Shown: piece after piece, positions 13,867 through 24,512 of the stretch
How the letters are laid out: each line of letters starts with the position of its first letter
Numbering within the stretch: position 1 is the first letter of the stretch
Position numbers and translations under genes: made by a program
Notes under the pieces: generated by a model
The model's database searches: none
What the model was told of the DNA's origin: nothing
The model's input: the letters and a program-made list of their open reading frames with translations, nothing else
DNA from: Bigelowiella natans CCMP2755
Lineage: Eukaryota > Cercozoa > Chlorarachniophyceae
Assembly: GCA_000320545.1 (NCBI GenBank)
Contig: ADNK01002363.1
Coordinates: 50,001 to 114,000, forward strand
DNA length: 64,000 nucleotides
Reading direction: 5' to 3'

Positions 13867-15111
13867 TTGGTGACGATGATACAATGATGGTTGTGACGAT
13901 GGCGGAGTGAATGACGGAAGAATGGAGGTGATTTGGCTGCCAGATCAAGTGGCGTTCTCATCGTCATGCACTACCAATATAAGCGGTCTTGTCCTTAATA
14001 GCCTAGTTGATAGAATTGGTAAATGAGCACTATTTTTGTTAAAACACCTAAAAGTTACCTTTCTGTTGGCCTTGCCATACACGGACATTGGGAACCCGAA
14101 AATTTGCTCCTCCTTGGTAGAAGTAATGTGTGTGTGTGTACAGTACACCAACCAGTCAGACCAAAACAAAGCACGTAGTACAAAATGGATTAGCAACGTT
14201 CGGATTTGATCATTGTAGTACCGACAGGACTTTCAAATCGACAACATCCAGGTTCTGATTAAGTGGAGTGGCGAGTTAGTGCTACGGACATATAATGAAA
14301 CAACTTGTGTAGACGAAGATCCACAAAACATTGTTAGGTAGTGTTGCTTACAGCATTCTCGACAAGCTCCCCGTCGCCAGAGGAAATCAATTCTAGGTGC
14401 ATACGGGTTAAGTATTAGATGAACTGCAGAGTTGGTACTCGTCGTCGATGCAAAAGATCCGTACCACCTTTAATGTACAGATGAGTTTCTCCTTTTGCAG
14501 CAGTTGTCTGGAAGTTCTTGGTGTACTTGAAGATCTTGTTGCTACCTATGATGGCGATGTATAGTGAATGTGTTTACAATTGCGGAGGGGCGAGAGGATT
14601 GGGGCGGCGACAAAAAATTTAACAATGTAGTGTTTCTGTGGTGATCAATATGGATGACGATGTGACGAGAAAACCAGCAGTTGTGGCAGAATATCATTAC
14701 CTTCTTGACTTACATAAAACTCAAGGGTGTACCAACAACTAGCTGCAATTCCCTGAAGTAATTTCCGCATGTTGATTAGTTTTATTAGTATCGATGATTT
14801 TTAACATGTAAATCTTACTGCATCGGCCTTCGAGAATTTAGTCCCTTTCGGAATAGAAAAATCCCATCCGTAGAGCTATTGTGTTGCTTGGAATTAGAAG
14901 GTCAAGCTGGCCTTCCCCAACCGCATATTGCATACACTTATCTCTCCACTAAAACATTAACCTTTCCACCACCGATCATTGTGATTGCTCCGGTGACCTG
15001 GCGAGAAACATCTTACGCACAACTCCAAATGGTACTTGATATAGATGATTCGTTAATAATTACCGGAGTGCTGTTGCGGGTATCATTGTGAACGCTAACC
15101 CGAATGCCCAT
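1..15111 (-). CDS. Giant multi-exon gene for a multi-C2-domain protein (partial, runs off left edge)
   Basis: I recognise the C2 domains but not the family member. C2 domains bind membranes, often with calcium. The model starts at the ATG at 15109-15111 (peptide MGIRVSVHND) and reads leftward through more than 40 short exons whose splice phases mostly agree. Well-supported exons: 15064-15111, 14962-14997, 14819-14875, 14222-14254, 14059-14112, 13747-13806, 10798-10874, 10447-10541, 9678-9741, 9364-9426, 8966-8997, 8414-8441, 8149-8267, 7961-8003, 6505-6733, 5496-5528, 4926-4993, 4797-4835, 4621-4662, 4426-4459, 4167-4199, 4000-4061, 3794-3830, 3383-3421, 3100-3126, 2841-2900, 2744-2771, 2440-2487, 2230-2282, 1014-1081, 716-782, 121-212 and 1-32. 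Exon 6505-6733 carries an acidic stretch followed by CVVCRGCC. The stretch 10.9-13.6 kb is only partly resolved, so this could be two adjacent genes. Nearly every intron holds a microsatellite. Confidence 0.75.
2018..2052. repeat. (CA)n microsatellite in an intron
   Basis: Near-perfect AC dinucleotide run within an intron of the giant minus-strand gene, between exons at 1945-1975 and 2230-2282. Confidence 0.95.
3013..3092. repeat. Compound (CT)n-(CA)n microsatellite
   Basis: A CT run (about 3013-3049) followed by a CA run (about 3062-3092), ending eight bases from the donor of exon 3100-3126. The CT run is preceded by a degenerate CTCTCTG tandem repeat. Confidence 0.95.
4071..4092. repeat. 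Homopolymer G tract, 22 bases
   Basis: On the coding (minus) strand this is a run of 22 C. It lies within about ten bases of the acceptor of exon 4000-4061, so it serves as the polypyrimidine tract. Confidence 0.95.
4426..5528 (-). other. Internal C2-like domain exons of the giant gene
   Basis: Exons at 5496-5528 (ITDPSSVLNVQ), about 5290, right end 5203 (DRQYDIVIRLTIP), 4926-4993, 4797-4835 (ENHTIRGWFPL), 4621-4662 (DSGNFGEIE) and 4426-4459 (LWIQWTYTEEN) form an in-phase chain. The pattern of strands ending in a GWFPL turn followed by G-x-I-x-L-x-I-x-W fits the second half of a C2 beta sandwich. An in-frame TGA just beyond the last exon first looked like the protein end. A donor at 4425 joins in phase to further coding exons at 4167-4199 and 4000-4061, so the protein continues. 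Confidence 0.65.
5361..5433. repeat. Compound (CT)n-(TA)n microsatellite
   Basis: A CT run (5361-5400) passes directly into a TA run (5401-5433), in the intron between exons 5496-5528 and about 5290 of the giant gene. Confidence 0.95.
12384..12435. repeat. (TA)n microsatellite
   Basis: About 50 bases of alternating TA. Flanking minus-strand sequence (12459-12646) reads as coding, so this lies in an intron of the giant gene. A similar TA run lies at about 13488-13530. Confidence 0.95.
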
Positions 15112-15473
15112 TTTCCTTCTCGCCTTTGAGACAGCAGTCAAATTGCTTGCTGTTGCTTGCTCGTTACTCTGCGGCGCACTCGCACTGACTAATGCAGGGA
15201 AGGTTTAGATCACTGACTCTGTAGTACAGCTGCAACTACTAAGCCCGTCGCCACCACCCACTGGACAGCAGATTGGTGATAAATTTAGTGAAGGTTTGGG
15301 AGGGTTTTTGCGCGAGCTGAGCTGAATGGTGACAAAATGATCACAATATCTAGCTCTTTCCATAGAACTTGGGTCTAATTCGATGTCGCATGGATAAAAC
15401 GGGATGCCTTTCTTCTCATTTTGCAGATACTTCCTCGAAGAGGCTCCTTGCGCTGAGTGGTGGCGGTGCGCTT
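15112..15473. other. 5' flank of the giant C2 gene
   Basis: About 360 bases between the inferred start codon of the minus-strand C2 gene and the inverted-repeat element. No open frame or family match is visible. It should contain the promoter and 5' leader of the C2 gene. I see no microsatellite here, in contrast to the gene body. Confidence 0.4.
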
Positions 15474-16434
15474 AAGGGGGATTCACTCCCCCGGGTTTTG
15501 GTCGGTGTCATGCTCGGCGGTTTTGCCCCGGCGTCAGCCGGGAAAATTTTTCGATTTCACCCAAAAAAATGCAAATTTTGTTCAAATTCCTCAATGTTTT
15601 CTTCAAAAACCATCCACAAAGTGTCCAGTGAAATTGCCCAAGATGCACATTGGCGGAACTCTTGGCATCGTGTCACTGGGATGTCTTAGATGTGCCCAAC
15701 CCACTTCCCTGGCGCATGCAGATTTGATCAATGCTTTGTTCATCATTCATTGTTCATCATTCCCGCCCTTTCCATCGATGTGTGCACCAGCGTGTGTGAC
15801 TCATCACGTGCGCAGCGTCGATCATCCAGTCGTGCGCGACGTCGCGACGTGTCTAGCTTCAATTTGATGATGAAGTGACAAGTGTGCATCAGAGTGGGAA
15901 GCTGTGAGTGCTTGCGTGCGCGCGCGCTGGGCACGCACAAAGTGCACCAGTGTGCGCCATCGCGCCCACACGTCTTGCTCGTGCGTCCAATTTCAAGCAG
16001 CTCTGGAGCTGCGCGTCGCGCATCACATCCAATCATTCCAGCTTCATTGATTGCCGCATCGGCACCGTGCAGGCCGCTAGGAGCCACACATCGAAAACTC
16101 ACCAAAGTCAAAACCACCAAAAAAAAGCACTTTTTTGGCGCGGAAACGTTCAATTTTGCGAATTTTGGAGTGGAACTTCTGGAGGTGACGGAGTTGCTCT
16201 TGACACGGCCTCTGAGCATGTTTTTTTGAGCCAACGCGCAAAGGGGACCCTTTCCGCGGCACCCAAAGTTTTTGCCCTCGATTTTTTTCCTTGAAAATCC
16301 ACTTTTTTGCACCCCTTTCTGGACAATTCTGGACCTTCTCACACGTCCAGAAGTCTTCTGTGGTGCTTCGGAAGAAGTTTGGATTGGATTCCGAGCATGA
16401 CACGGACCAAAACCCGGGGGAGTGAATCCCCCTT
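15474..16434. mobile_element. Element with 44-bp terminal inverted repeats (MITE-like)
   Basis: The left arm (15474-15517) and right arm (16391-16434) are reverse complements over 44 bases with one mismatch. The outer end reads AAGGGGGATTCACTCCCCCG and itself holds a small hairpin (GGGGG...CCCCC). The 960-bp span has no transposase I can recognise. The open frames inside, up to 276 codons on the minus strand, show no family signature. Both arms encode the same short peptide (GIHSPGFWSV) simply because they are inverted copies. No clear target-site duplication is visible. The best description is a non-autonomous DNA transposon or a larger foldback repeat. It lies between the start of the C2 gene and the 3' end of the FKBP gene. 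Confidence 0.6.
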
Positions 16435-17100
16435 GGGTGCGCTTCCACGTGCCCCTTGCTGGTACAACACAGTGGGGTGGGGGGAGGGGGGGGTGTCCTG
16501 CTGTTTGCAGAGATCTGTTCACATGTGCTTCGGTGACACAGCTGACAGGAGGAATGAAGCGGTGATGCAGCATGCTTTTTCCAATCCCCTCGCCTGTCCA
16601 ATTTGCTCCTCCGCCAGAGGCGTGCTTGGACGACCCACATGCTAGACATGGACATCACATTTGCGGTTAGCAGGACATTCATTTGTGGTTGCATGGTGAA
16701 ACTAGTAGAAAATTGTGCACACTGAAGTAAACACGTCGAGAAGTTTGCCGTCTAGGGGCCTGTGTGCATCAATCAGCGCAAAGTCGCATCCTGTCTGTGC
16801 ATAGCTAGCTAGCTAGCTGTGCAGCAGCAGTGCCGCACGTGCCACCGTGCGCGCTAGTGCGCAACACTTACGTCCCATGGAAAGGTGCATGTCTGGATGC
16901 CATGCATTGCAAATTGCGCATCTTTATGTCATTCTGCGATCGACACGCGTGATGTGCTCGATCATAATGACTACATGCGTGCTACGCTTGCAATTTCGTG
17001 AGCGTGTTCGCAGGCGGCATAATTTGCTATAAGTGCACAGCGGCCATCGTCGGAGCGATGATTAATTGCACCAGTATGATTCTATTCAACGCATTGTTAG
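15780..17100. other. GCATGC/GCTAGC/TGCA-rich compositional island 1
   Basis: The sequence is enriched in alternating purine-pyrimidine words (TGCA, GCGC, GTGCGC, GCATGC) and holds a TAGCTAGCTAGCTAGCTGT run at 16804. It overlaps the inverted-repeat element on its left and ends near the 3' end of the FKBP gene. No gene is recognisable inside. The same texture recurs at 23.5, 28.3, 42.4-43.4, 50.7 and 56.1-57.1 kb. Confidence 0.55.
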
Positions 17101-17224
17101 ATTTTGAACATATCAAGATATGTGTGTGAAGCATATGCATCACATGGGAGTAGTCTCTGTGATATCACTGAAGCATCGTCTAATTAAGTTGTCAATATAT
17201 CTAGATGCCCCGATGGATTTTTGT

Positions 17225-19049
17225 TTACTCGCTTGGGGTAATATCGATTAGCTCCACGTCGAACTCCAGGTCGGATCCCGGGGGTATAACGGCTCCAGCA
17301 CCCACTAAGTAGTAATAGAAGAACAATGTCTCAAAATTTTACAATGAAGTCGTATAGCAGGAAAAAAACAATCGGAGGGTTTTGAAGGTAATCACCACGG
17401 AGCGGTATGACGGAGAGGAGTAAAGTAATGTGAGCAAAAATTGTAATCTCTCTCTCTCGCTCTCTCTTGCTCTCTGCAAGTCTTCTTTGTGCGAAAGGAA
17501 GATTTACTTTGTCCATATCCCTTTTCCGAAGGGATCTTAAGGACCGCTCGTTGGCCCTTACTCATTTGGGCGACACCTTCATCCCAACCTTGAATGACTA
17601 CAAGCATACCAATTTGAATCAATTTTCTTCGTGATTTTGAGACGAAAGTTTTACCTTGGCCGACTCCAATTTTAAACTTGAATGGTTCTCCTCTTTCCCT
17701 TGAACTATATTAGAATTGAAGCTATAAGTGCTGTGTGCAATAGACTTTGTGGATTTGAGACCTGTCGAATACTTGGCCGTTTTCGATTAGATTCCCGGTG
17801 TAATGCACGGTTACTGTGTCCCCTATGAAACGTGATTTCAGAGGCTAAAACATGGGTGAAAACAAACTTTTCCAAAGCATCAAAATGAACCTGTTTTGGG
17901 GAAAGTCTCGCCATCACCCTCTTGAGTAGTTTCAACGGAAAGTTCTTTGAGGGCTGGCGGTGCCACTGCAGCATCTACGAGGTTCAACTCGAACTAGAAA
18001 GAGTTTAGAAGATCACATGAGTTCCGACATATTACGGATGGCGAGAGAAAGGGCATTTGTTTTATGACGATTGTTAATAAAGAATACCAACCTGGAGCTT
18101 CTTTCCCGCAAGCGGATGGTTCATGTCGAGAGTGGCTTCAGTTTCGCCCATTTCGGTAACTCGTACAGGGAAACCTTTTGCGCCCATGCGCAAAATTGCT
18201 CCAACACCAACGCCTAATTTAAATGACATATTCAATATAGAATACACAAGTATTTACATATATCATATCCGTGAATATGGGTGTATACTAGGCCTTAGAG
18301 ATATTTTTCAAAGCATGTTAGACAAAACCTTCAGGGAGTCTCTCATTGGGAATTTTGACGATGTTTTCCTCCAGGACAGGTCCAAATGCGTCCTCAGGAT
18401 CCACCTTCACTGTCTTCGTCTCACCTACCTGCAATACGCCCCAATTTAGCCAACTTTATGGGATTATCGGAAACTCCACGTCAGAGTGCTCCAACTCATC
18501 CACCCACCTTCATGCCGACGATGCTGTTCTCGATTCCTGGCATCATTTGGCCTTGTCCGGCGGTGAATCTGATTGGCTCACCACCCTCCATCTCAGTAGA
18601 GCTGATCACTATTATCAAAATACAATATATGTGAAGAATCTTTCGAGGAATGAATGCAGCGAGCCGCCTTATTCGCATTGATACTTTCGCCCTCTTCATC
18701 GAGGATTTTGAAGTGGAGCTTGATCCTGTCGCCAGCTGCTGCAACACCTTCCGCGTTAGCAGATACGGCCCTTCTAGAGCAAGATGTGAATGAACTTCGC
18801 CGAAACATCCCTCCTAGACCAGTGACCCCACGAACACCACGCGAGGTCTGACTAACGGGAGCTCCTGGAAAAAACACTGTCAGCAACTTGGTGGGGGCGC
18901 TGACATCCTCGACGCTTACCGAGAGTTCTGGAACCAGTCGTCGAAGCAGCGACCACAAAGAATGCAACCAACGTTAAGGCGCCGAAGAAAGCTGAAGCCT
19001 TTGTTGCTCTCGTAGATGGGGCAGAGGACAGGCGTTGGTAAGCAGTCAT
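17225..19049 (-). CDS. Membrane-anchored FKBP peptidyl-prolyl isomerase: SlyD-like plus canonical FKBP domain
   Basis: Ten exons (18920-19049, 18685-18864, 18508-18608, 18329-18428, 18092-18213, 17891-17993, 17762-17822, 17655-17698, 17508-17597, 17225-17304) join in frame to TAA. The N-terminus has a hydrophobic segment ([17 protein letters not shown], about residues 20-36) followed by an Arg/Ser-rich stretch. The first isomerase unit has the SlyD layout: [29 protein letters not shown], a long flap insertion ([12 protein letters not shown] to [11 protein letters not shown]), then [18 protein letters not shown]. The second is a canonical FKBP12-type unit: [41 protein letters not shown] and a final [16 protein letters not shown]. 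It likely acts as a folding catalyst and chaperone in the secretory pathway or an organelle. The start is the only ATG before the hydrophobic segment. It diverges from the citrate synthase gene. Confidence 0.93.
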
Positions 19050-19644
19050 AGCGAATTAGGGTATGGTTCTAGTCGGCAACTCCGTTTTCCAGCCTACTGG
19101 GTTTCCTTCTAATTTTTACGCTACATGAAACGCCATTGTATTAGATATCGCGACAACGTATTCGCGCCTTTTAGTGAAAATATGCCAACATTTGGCGACG
19201 AGTGGAGTCTTCATCGCTTCCGAGTGTTCGGTATTGTGGCATTGCTCGAGTTGCGTCGATGTTCCCCCGAGATTATCCTGAAAGGCTACGTTCAAATCCC
19301 CGGTATTAGCAGATATTCGAAGCTTGTAGGTGGGGTATGACACTGTGAGCGGGTGGTACCCTATCAATGATATTTCAGGCTTACGACTTCATCTTCGTTG
19401 CTAAAAGTAATGCTTTCCTTTAATGCGACGTGTTTATGCCGCCTTAGATCAAAATAATGACATCTGTTTATTGAAAGACGGGCACAGTTCGAGCATTAGT
19501 TTGTGTCTGAAAATACTCGAAATACCACCACGTTGGCGTAGCTCCAGACGTGCCAGATCTCTGCACCGTGTCGCGGAAGTAGCAGCGGACAAATCAATCA
19601 GTCAACAACACAGCGTCGCTCGCTTACCCCTCCTAAGCAATACC
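19050..19644. promoter_or_regulatory. Divergent intergenic region between the FKBP and citrate synthase genes
   Basis: About 600 bases separate the FKBP start (minus) from the putative citrate synthase ATG (plus). It should hold both promoters. No microsatellite, island texture or recognisable gene is present. An open frame runs in from 19423 in the citrate synthase frame but has no family similarity, so I treat it as leader. Confidence 0.5.
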
Positions 19645-19710
19645 ATGTCCAACACCCGACCAAATCACCGGCTGAACAGAATTCTTTCTCACATCCAGCC
19701 TCGCCAGGAA
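19645..19710 (+). other. PTS2 peroxisomal targeting signal of citrate synthase
   Basis: Residues 9-17 of the predicted protein, RLNRILSHI, fit the PTS2 consensus R-[LVI]-x5-[HQ]-[LAFI]. Plant glyoxysomal citrate synthases carry a comparable N-terminal nonapeptide. The call depends on the ATG at 19645 being the true start. Confidence 0.65.
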
Positions 19711-20953
19711 GCGAAGAATGCCAGTGGGAAGTACGGCACCTTCCTGTGAACGCTTCTCTGTGTTTTCGTAGTCATCGCCGGGCACTTTGCCCAATGAGTT
19801 TACCTTAGACCTATAGCGTGAAATCTGAAATGTTAGGTGCAGAGAGATGGATGCTACGTATTTCCTTCTCTGAACCGAGAATTTGATGTTTTAGATCATC
19901 TTTGTCTGTGGTGGACAATCGCAACGGCAAGAAACTTGAAGTATAGTTGATAATCTATCATATCAAATAATCTTCTGTTCGCCATTCCTCAAAGCATGCA
20001 ACAACAACAACAACAACAACAACACACACACACACACACACACACACACTGACTGGCTCACTCACTCAGACAAAAACACTGAACACACTGACTCTCTCTC
20101 ACAGACATAAACATTAACCTTTTTACGGCAACACACATTCAAACACACACACACACACCCACATACAACACAACACAACACAACACAACTCACGCGCAGG
20201 TTCCTATCAAGAACGGTGTTGTCGCAGCAAAACAGTTCTGGAAGCTCGGTCTTCGGTAAGATTGGTTCACATGTATTTATTGGGGAAAGTGAAGTCATCT
20301 CCCTACTTTCAAACATCTTCTCAGTTCGTATGACCCTGGCTACAAGAACACTGCAAGCTGCACGTCCCGCATCACCTTTATCAATGGTGGCAAAGGTAAA
20401 TCGCTGCTACCTCCGATACTGCGTGTTCTTAGCTCTGTCTTGATGAGACGACGTATTGGCTATATAACAGGCCTCCTCGCATATCGCGGCATTCCAATCG
20501 AGCAACTAGCACAAAAGTCTACCTTCTTAGAGGTAGTAGTAGTAATACAGAGTGAATCCCTACCGAGTGATGCTTTCTTGTTTTTGTTGAGGTATCGTTG
20601 ATTTTGTCTACAGACTGCCTATCTTCTGATGAACGGCCAGCTTCCAAACCGGGCTCAGCTGGGGTAATATAATAAGTGACTACTACTGCTACAACTTGTT
20701 TTCTTGCTGTTGTGCTGGTACCCCCCCCTAACGGCCTTCTCTATCAGGGAATGGACTCAGAACATCACAAAGCACATCAGCCTCAACGGAAACTTGAAAA
20801 ATATGATGAAGAACTATCGCAACGATGCTCATCCTATGGGAATGGTGATAACTTTGTCAGCTTTAATCAAATCAATTAACACTCTCCTACTTTTTTCCAA
20901 TCTGATGGTACCTCTAGCCAGGGCTGAGTCTCTGCCTGTTTGTACGCTGAGAA

Positions 20954-20995
<42 letters not shown>

Positions 20996-22508
20996 GATCA
21001 GATTATCAGCACTATAAGCGCAATGTCCACCTTTCATCCTGAGGCAAACCCCGCTATCAAGGGCCAATCAGTGAGTGACTGACCCCTATATCTACCACGG
21101 CTACTAACTATCGCCAACAGCTACTGCCGCTGTGCCCCCTGCTGTGAATCTCTTCCTTGACTTCGTCACTACCTGCTGCTGCTTAAAGGTGTACTCTAAC
21201 AAAGGACTGCGTAACGAGCAGATCTACCGTCTCCTAGGTAAGGAACAATCCTTCGTTGATTTAGCCGCGCTTTTCCTTCCTCCGATCTCCGTTTTCCCAA
21301 TCACATCTCTTACGTGTAATGGATAATGCCCCAGGCTCAATGATCGCTGTCTCGGCCAACGCGTATTGCCACCGACTCGGACGGTAAAGAACGTGTGAGC
21401 TTTGCCTTGATCTGCGAATATTTCATCGACGTTTGTGGTTTTGTTTTACGGTTGACATGTGAAAAATAATAGCCCGCTCGTTGAGGTTAAAGGAGTCAGC
21501 AACGATCCGATGAGCTACACGCAGACATTCCTAAAGATGATGGGCATGAATCCGCACCCAAAACTTGCTCGGTGAGTCTTGTCATTTAAAGTACAGCTCA
21601 GCTCCCTTCACCCCCCCCTTCAATGTTTCCTTCTCCAACCATAATGATTACACCACGGTCTGTGCACGTATAATAACTCGTTTCTTCCGACGAAATACGC
21701 TCAGGGCTCTCGATGTGCTCTTCATCTTACACGCAGACCATGAGCAGAACTGCAGTGCTTCAGGTAATACGCTATCTTCTATCTGACCACGGTCGTCCAA
21801 AATCAGCACAAACCAATCGATCAATTGAGGTGTGTGGAACCTATTCAAACTCACCGAGTTGCTGCTTCCGCCATTTTTGATGCTGCTTGCCAGGCATGCG
21901 ACACCTGACATCAAGTGGGGTCGATGTGTACACCTCCGTGGGAGGTAGTATTTACGAGAACAAAATCAGCAGTGCGTTTCAAAACGTTCGTGATGTCATG
22001 GCGGGCCTCCTCATCCTCACTAGAGCAATAATAATAGCCGACCTTATGCTGCTTTGTACGCAACCACCCGCTCAGGTGCAGCATCTGCATTGTACGGCCC
22101 TCGTCACGGAGGAGCAAACGAGGCCGTCCTGAAAATGCTCGAGAGGATTGGGGTAGTAACAATCAATTGCTGATGATTCTAAACCTTCGTAACTCGCTGC
22201 TGGGGTAGTTTCTAATCATGATGCCTCCGAATGTGCTCGTCGCAGGACAAGAAGAACATTCCTGAATTCATCAAAGCCGTTAAGACTAAGAAGGTAATAG
22301 CAGTCCCATGCGGTCTTCCGCCATTCCTCATTAGTGAACATAAAGTTGATTTTTTGTGTGTGTTTATTGTATTGTATTCTTGTATATGAATTTAGGTTCG
22401 GTTGATGGGCTTCGGACACCGGGTGTACAAGAACTACGACCCAAGGGCCCGAATTGTCAGGAAGCTTGCTGACGATGTAAGAAGACCCAGCTTTCCAATC
22501 GGCACACA

Positions 22509-22573
<65 letters not shown>

Positions 22574-23275
22574 CATCTCAGCCTTTAAATGATGTCACTT
22601 TCTCCGCAATTCAAAATCTTTGGTTACGATTCGCAGGTATTCAGCGTAACCGGTAAAGAGCCCATGATCGAGATTGCTGAGGTATGCTTATCTCTCGCTC
22701 CCACTCCGCAGTGCAACTAGCAAAGGCATAATATATCTCCCCACAGGAGCTCGAGAAGATCGCCCTCTCCGATCCGTTCTTTGTGAAACGCAAGCTCTAC
22801 CCCAACGTGGATTTCTACTCCGGTCTGATCTACAAGGTACCACTGATTTTGCTTCAGGAGTAGTTTCGCATGTTATGTGTGTGGCGGATGATGTCATGAC
22901 AAATCTCCATCTAATCGATGCACAGGCAATGGGATTCCCTACCGACTTCTTCACTGTCCTCTTTACCATCCCCCGCACCGCCGGTAAAGCACAGTTCATC
23001 CTCTCTCTTCCTCGCCTCTCTTTTTCTTTTCCACGACCAATTACGAAGAGTGCCTAAACTTCATGCTACTTGTAACATCGTCAAAAAGGTTGGCTTTCGC
23101 ACTGGAATGAATTCCTGGACGACCCTGAAAACGTCATCGTTCGTCCACGTCAGGTACTGTTGTGTTTTAACGCTGTAATTTGCCTCGGCTGTGCCATTTA
23201 TAGGATGGTTCACCCTATTAGGTGTACCTCGGTCGCAATAACGTCGACTACAAACCCGTCACCTCTCGTCAGTGA
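19645..23275 (+). CDS. Citrate synthase, peroxisomal/glyoxysomal type
   Basis: It condenses oxaloacetate and acetyl-CoA to citrate. About 18 exons join in frame to TGA at 23273-23275. Family landmarks in order: [20 protein letters not shown] and [11 protein letters not shown] near the N-terminus; exon 21705-21763 with the catalytic-histidine motif [27 protein letters not shown]; exon 22076-22152 with [35 protein letters not shown] with the second active-site histidine and arginines; and [18 protein letters not shown] with the final aspartate region. The wording [11 protein letters not shown] and [11 protein letters not shown] matches the plant glyoxysomal subgroup. The N-terminus ([18 protein letters not shown]) carries RLNRILSHI, a PTS2 signal of R-L-x5-H-I form. 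A short exon may be missing between about 19740 and 20200. Introns hold CA, GT and GA repeats. Confidence 0.93.
22503..22574. repeat. Compound (CA)n-(GA)n microsatellite in a citrate synthase intron
   Basis: CA run followed directly by a GA run, between the exon ending at the ADD codons (about 22476) and the exon starting about 22637. Confidence 0.95.
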
Positions 23276-23499
23276 GTGGTGCGGATCTCCAGCGAAGAAT
23301 CATTATAATTACTCAATGGAAAACCCTTACTTTTAGCCTTCCCGATCGTGCACACAGATCGTGTAGGTATATCATCATAATGGATACACGCTAATTTTAG
23401 AATGTGTGTCGAAGACATTGATCATGAGTATACTTCTTGATTTTATCAAAGCTTGTCAACGGCCATACAGCATAACCAGATAGTCCTGTTCATGTTCTC

Positions 23500-24000
23500 A
23501 TCTATGATTTTCGGCGTGAACGTTCGCTGTACGTAAGCATTGCATGCAAAAAAGTATGTGCACTGCATGTAGTACACAGCGCATGCGCATAGCACATGTT
23601 CAGGCGTTTGTGAGCAAGCATTCACTGCGCAGTGCTCATTGGCGTACGACTGTAGCTAGTTGCAGACTTGCTAGCTTGCATCTAACAGCATTGCTAGCTA
23701 GATGATGAGCAGCCACATGCGCGCAGGCGAGCATATGCACGAACAGTGTATGCCAACACATGCAAGATCGAATGTGATGCTGATCGAGCGCGCTGGCGGC
23801 GAGCGTGCTCATTATGCACATCATTACATCCTCTCATATATCTAGATACGCAGCTGCTAGCAGGTACGTACATACATACATACATACATACATACACATC
23901 ATATACTTAGATCTAGTAGCGAATGTATACTTGCGATCACACCTTAGTTTACACGAAAGCTGGCGCAGACAGTACATGCAAACAAAGCTCCGTGCATTCA
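23500..24000. other. Compositional island 2, 3' of citrate synthase, with CATA repeat
   Basis: Starts about 230 bases after the citrate synthase stop. It is dense in GCATGC, GCGCATGCGCAT and GCTAGCTAG words, with a tandem ACATACAT array at 23869-23893. No gene is visible. A (GA)n run follows at 24108-24148. Confidence 0.55.
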
Positions 24001-24106
24001 TCTTTTATTTCATTAGTTTCAACGTACAATATGGGGAGGGGAGGAGGGGGGACGGCACATGTATACGATACTCATATGTATACGATACTCATACGTATCG
24101 TGAATG

Positions 24107-24107
<1 letters not shown>

Positions 24108-24148
<41 letters not shown>
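24108..24148. repeat. (GA)n microsatellite
   Basis: About 40 bases of GA in intergenic sequence between citrate synthase and the Ser-rich ORF. Confidence 0.95.
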
Positions 24149-24151
<3 letters not shown>

Positions 24152-24512
24152 GGATTAATGAAGTATTTGTTCTCATGATCTACGATCAAATCGAATATAG
24201 GAAAGGACATTTTTAGGTCGTTCGTGCTGATGCCTCTATCTCACGATTCATTTGTCCATACACCAAATCTTGATCGGTTAAAAAGTTCTATTTGCATATC
24301 AAATCCAGCATCATGTTGAGGAGAGACCTTAATACCAGTCCAGAGTAGTTTAAGTGAGACGCTCATCGTGGTAATCCGATCTAGGACATGATCCAGGAAG
24401 CTTTGTTTGGATCATTGCATGACTATTTTTGGTATAATGGGTTCTTTACATTGCTATTGTGGGGAATGGAGGCAACATGCGTTGTCCACGAGAATGTCTG
24501 ATTATGTGGTTG

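Noticed and set aside
13702-13967. Poly-Asp, poly-His and poly-Met frames near 13.8 kb
   Set aside because: All three come from one (GATGAT)n repeat read in different frames. The real coding signal is the adjacent exon 13747-13806 on the minus strand.
15743-16694. Minus-strand frames of 276 and 205 codons considered as a transposase
   Set aside because: They cross the inverted-repeat element with no catalytic motif, and the peptides shared between its two ends arise only from the inverted repeats.
19423-19749. 108-codon frame upstream of and including the citrate synthase N-terminus
   Set aside because: The part before 19645 has no presequence or family character; the internal ATG gives a good PTS2 N-terminus.
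23869-23893. ACATACAT array and other evenly spaced repeats considered as a CRISPR array
   Set aside because: These are simple tandem repeats without unique spacers, and the genome is clearly eukaryotic.
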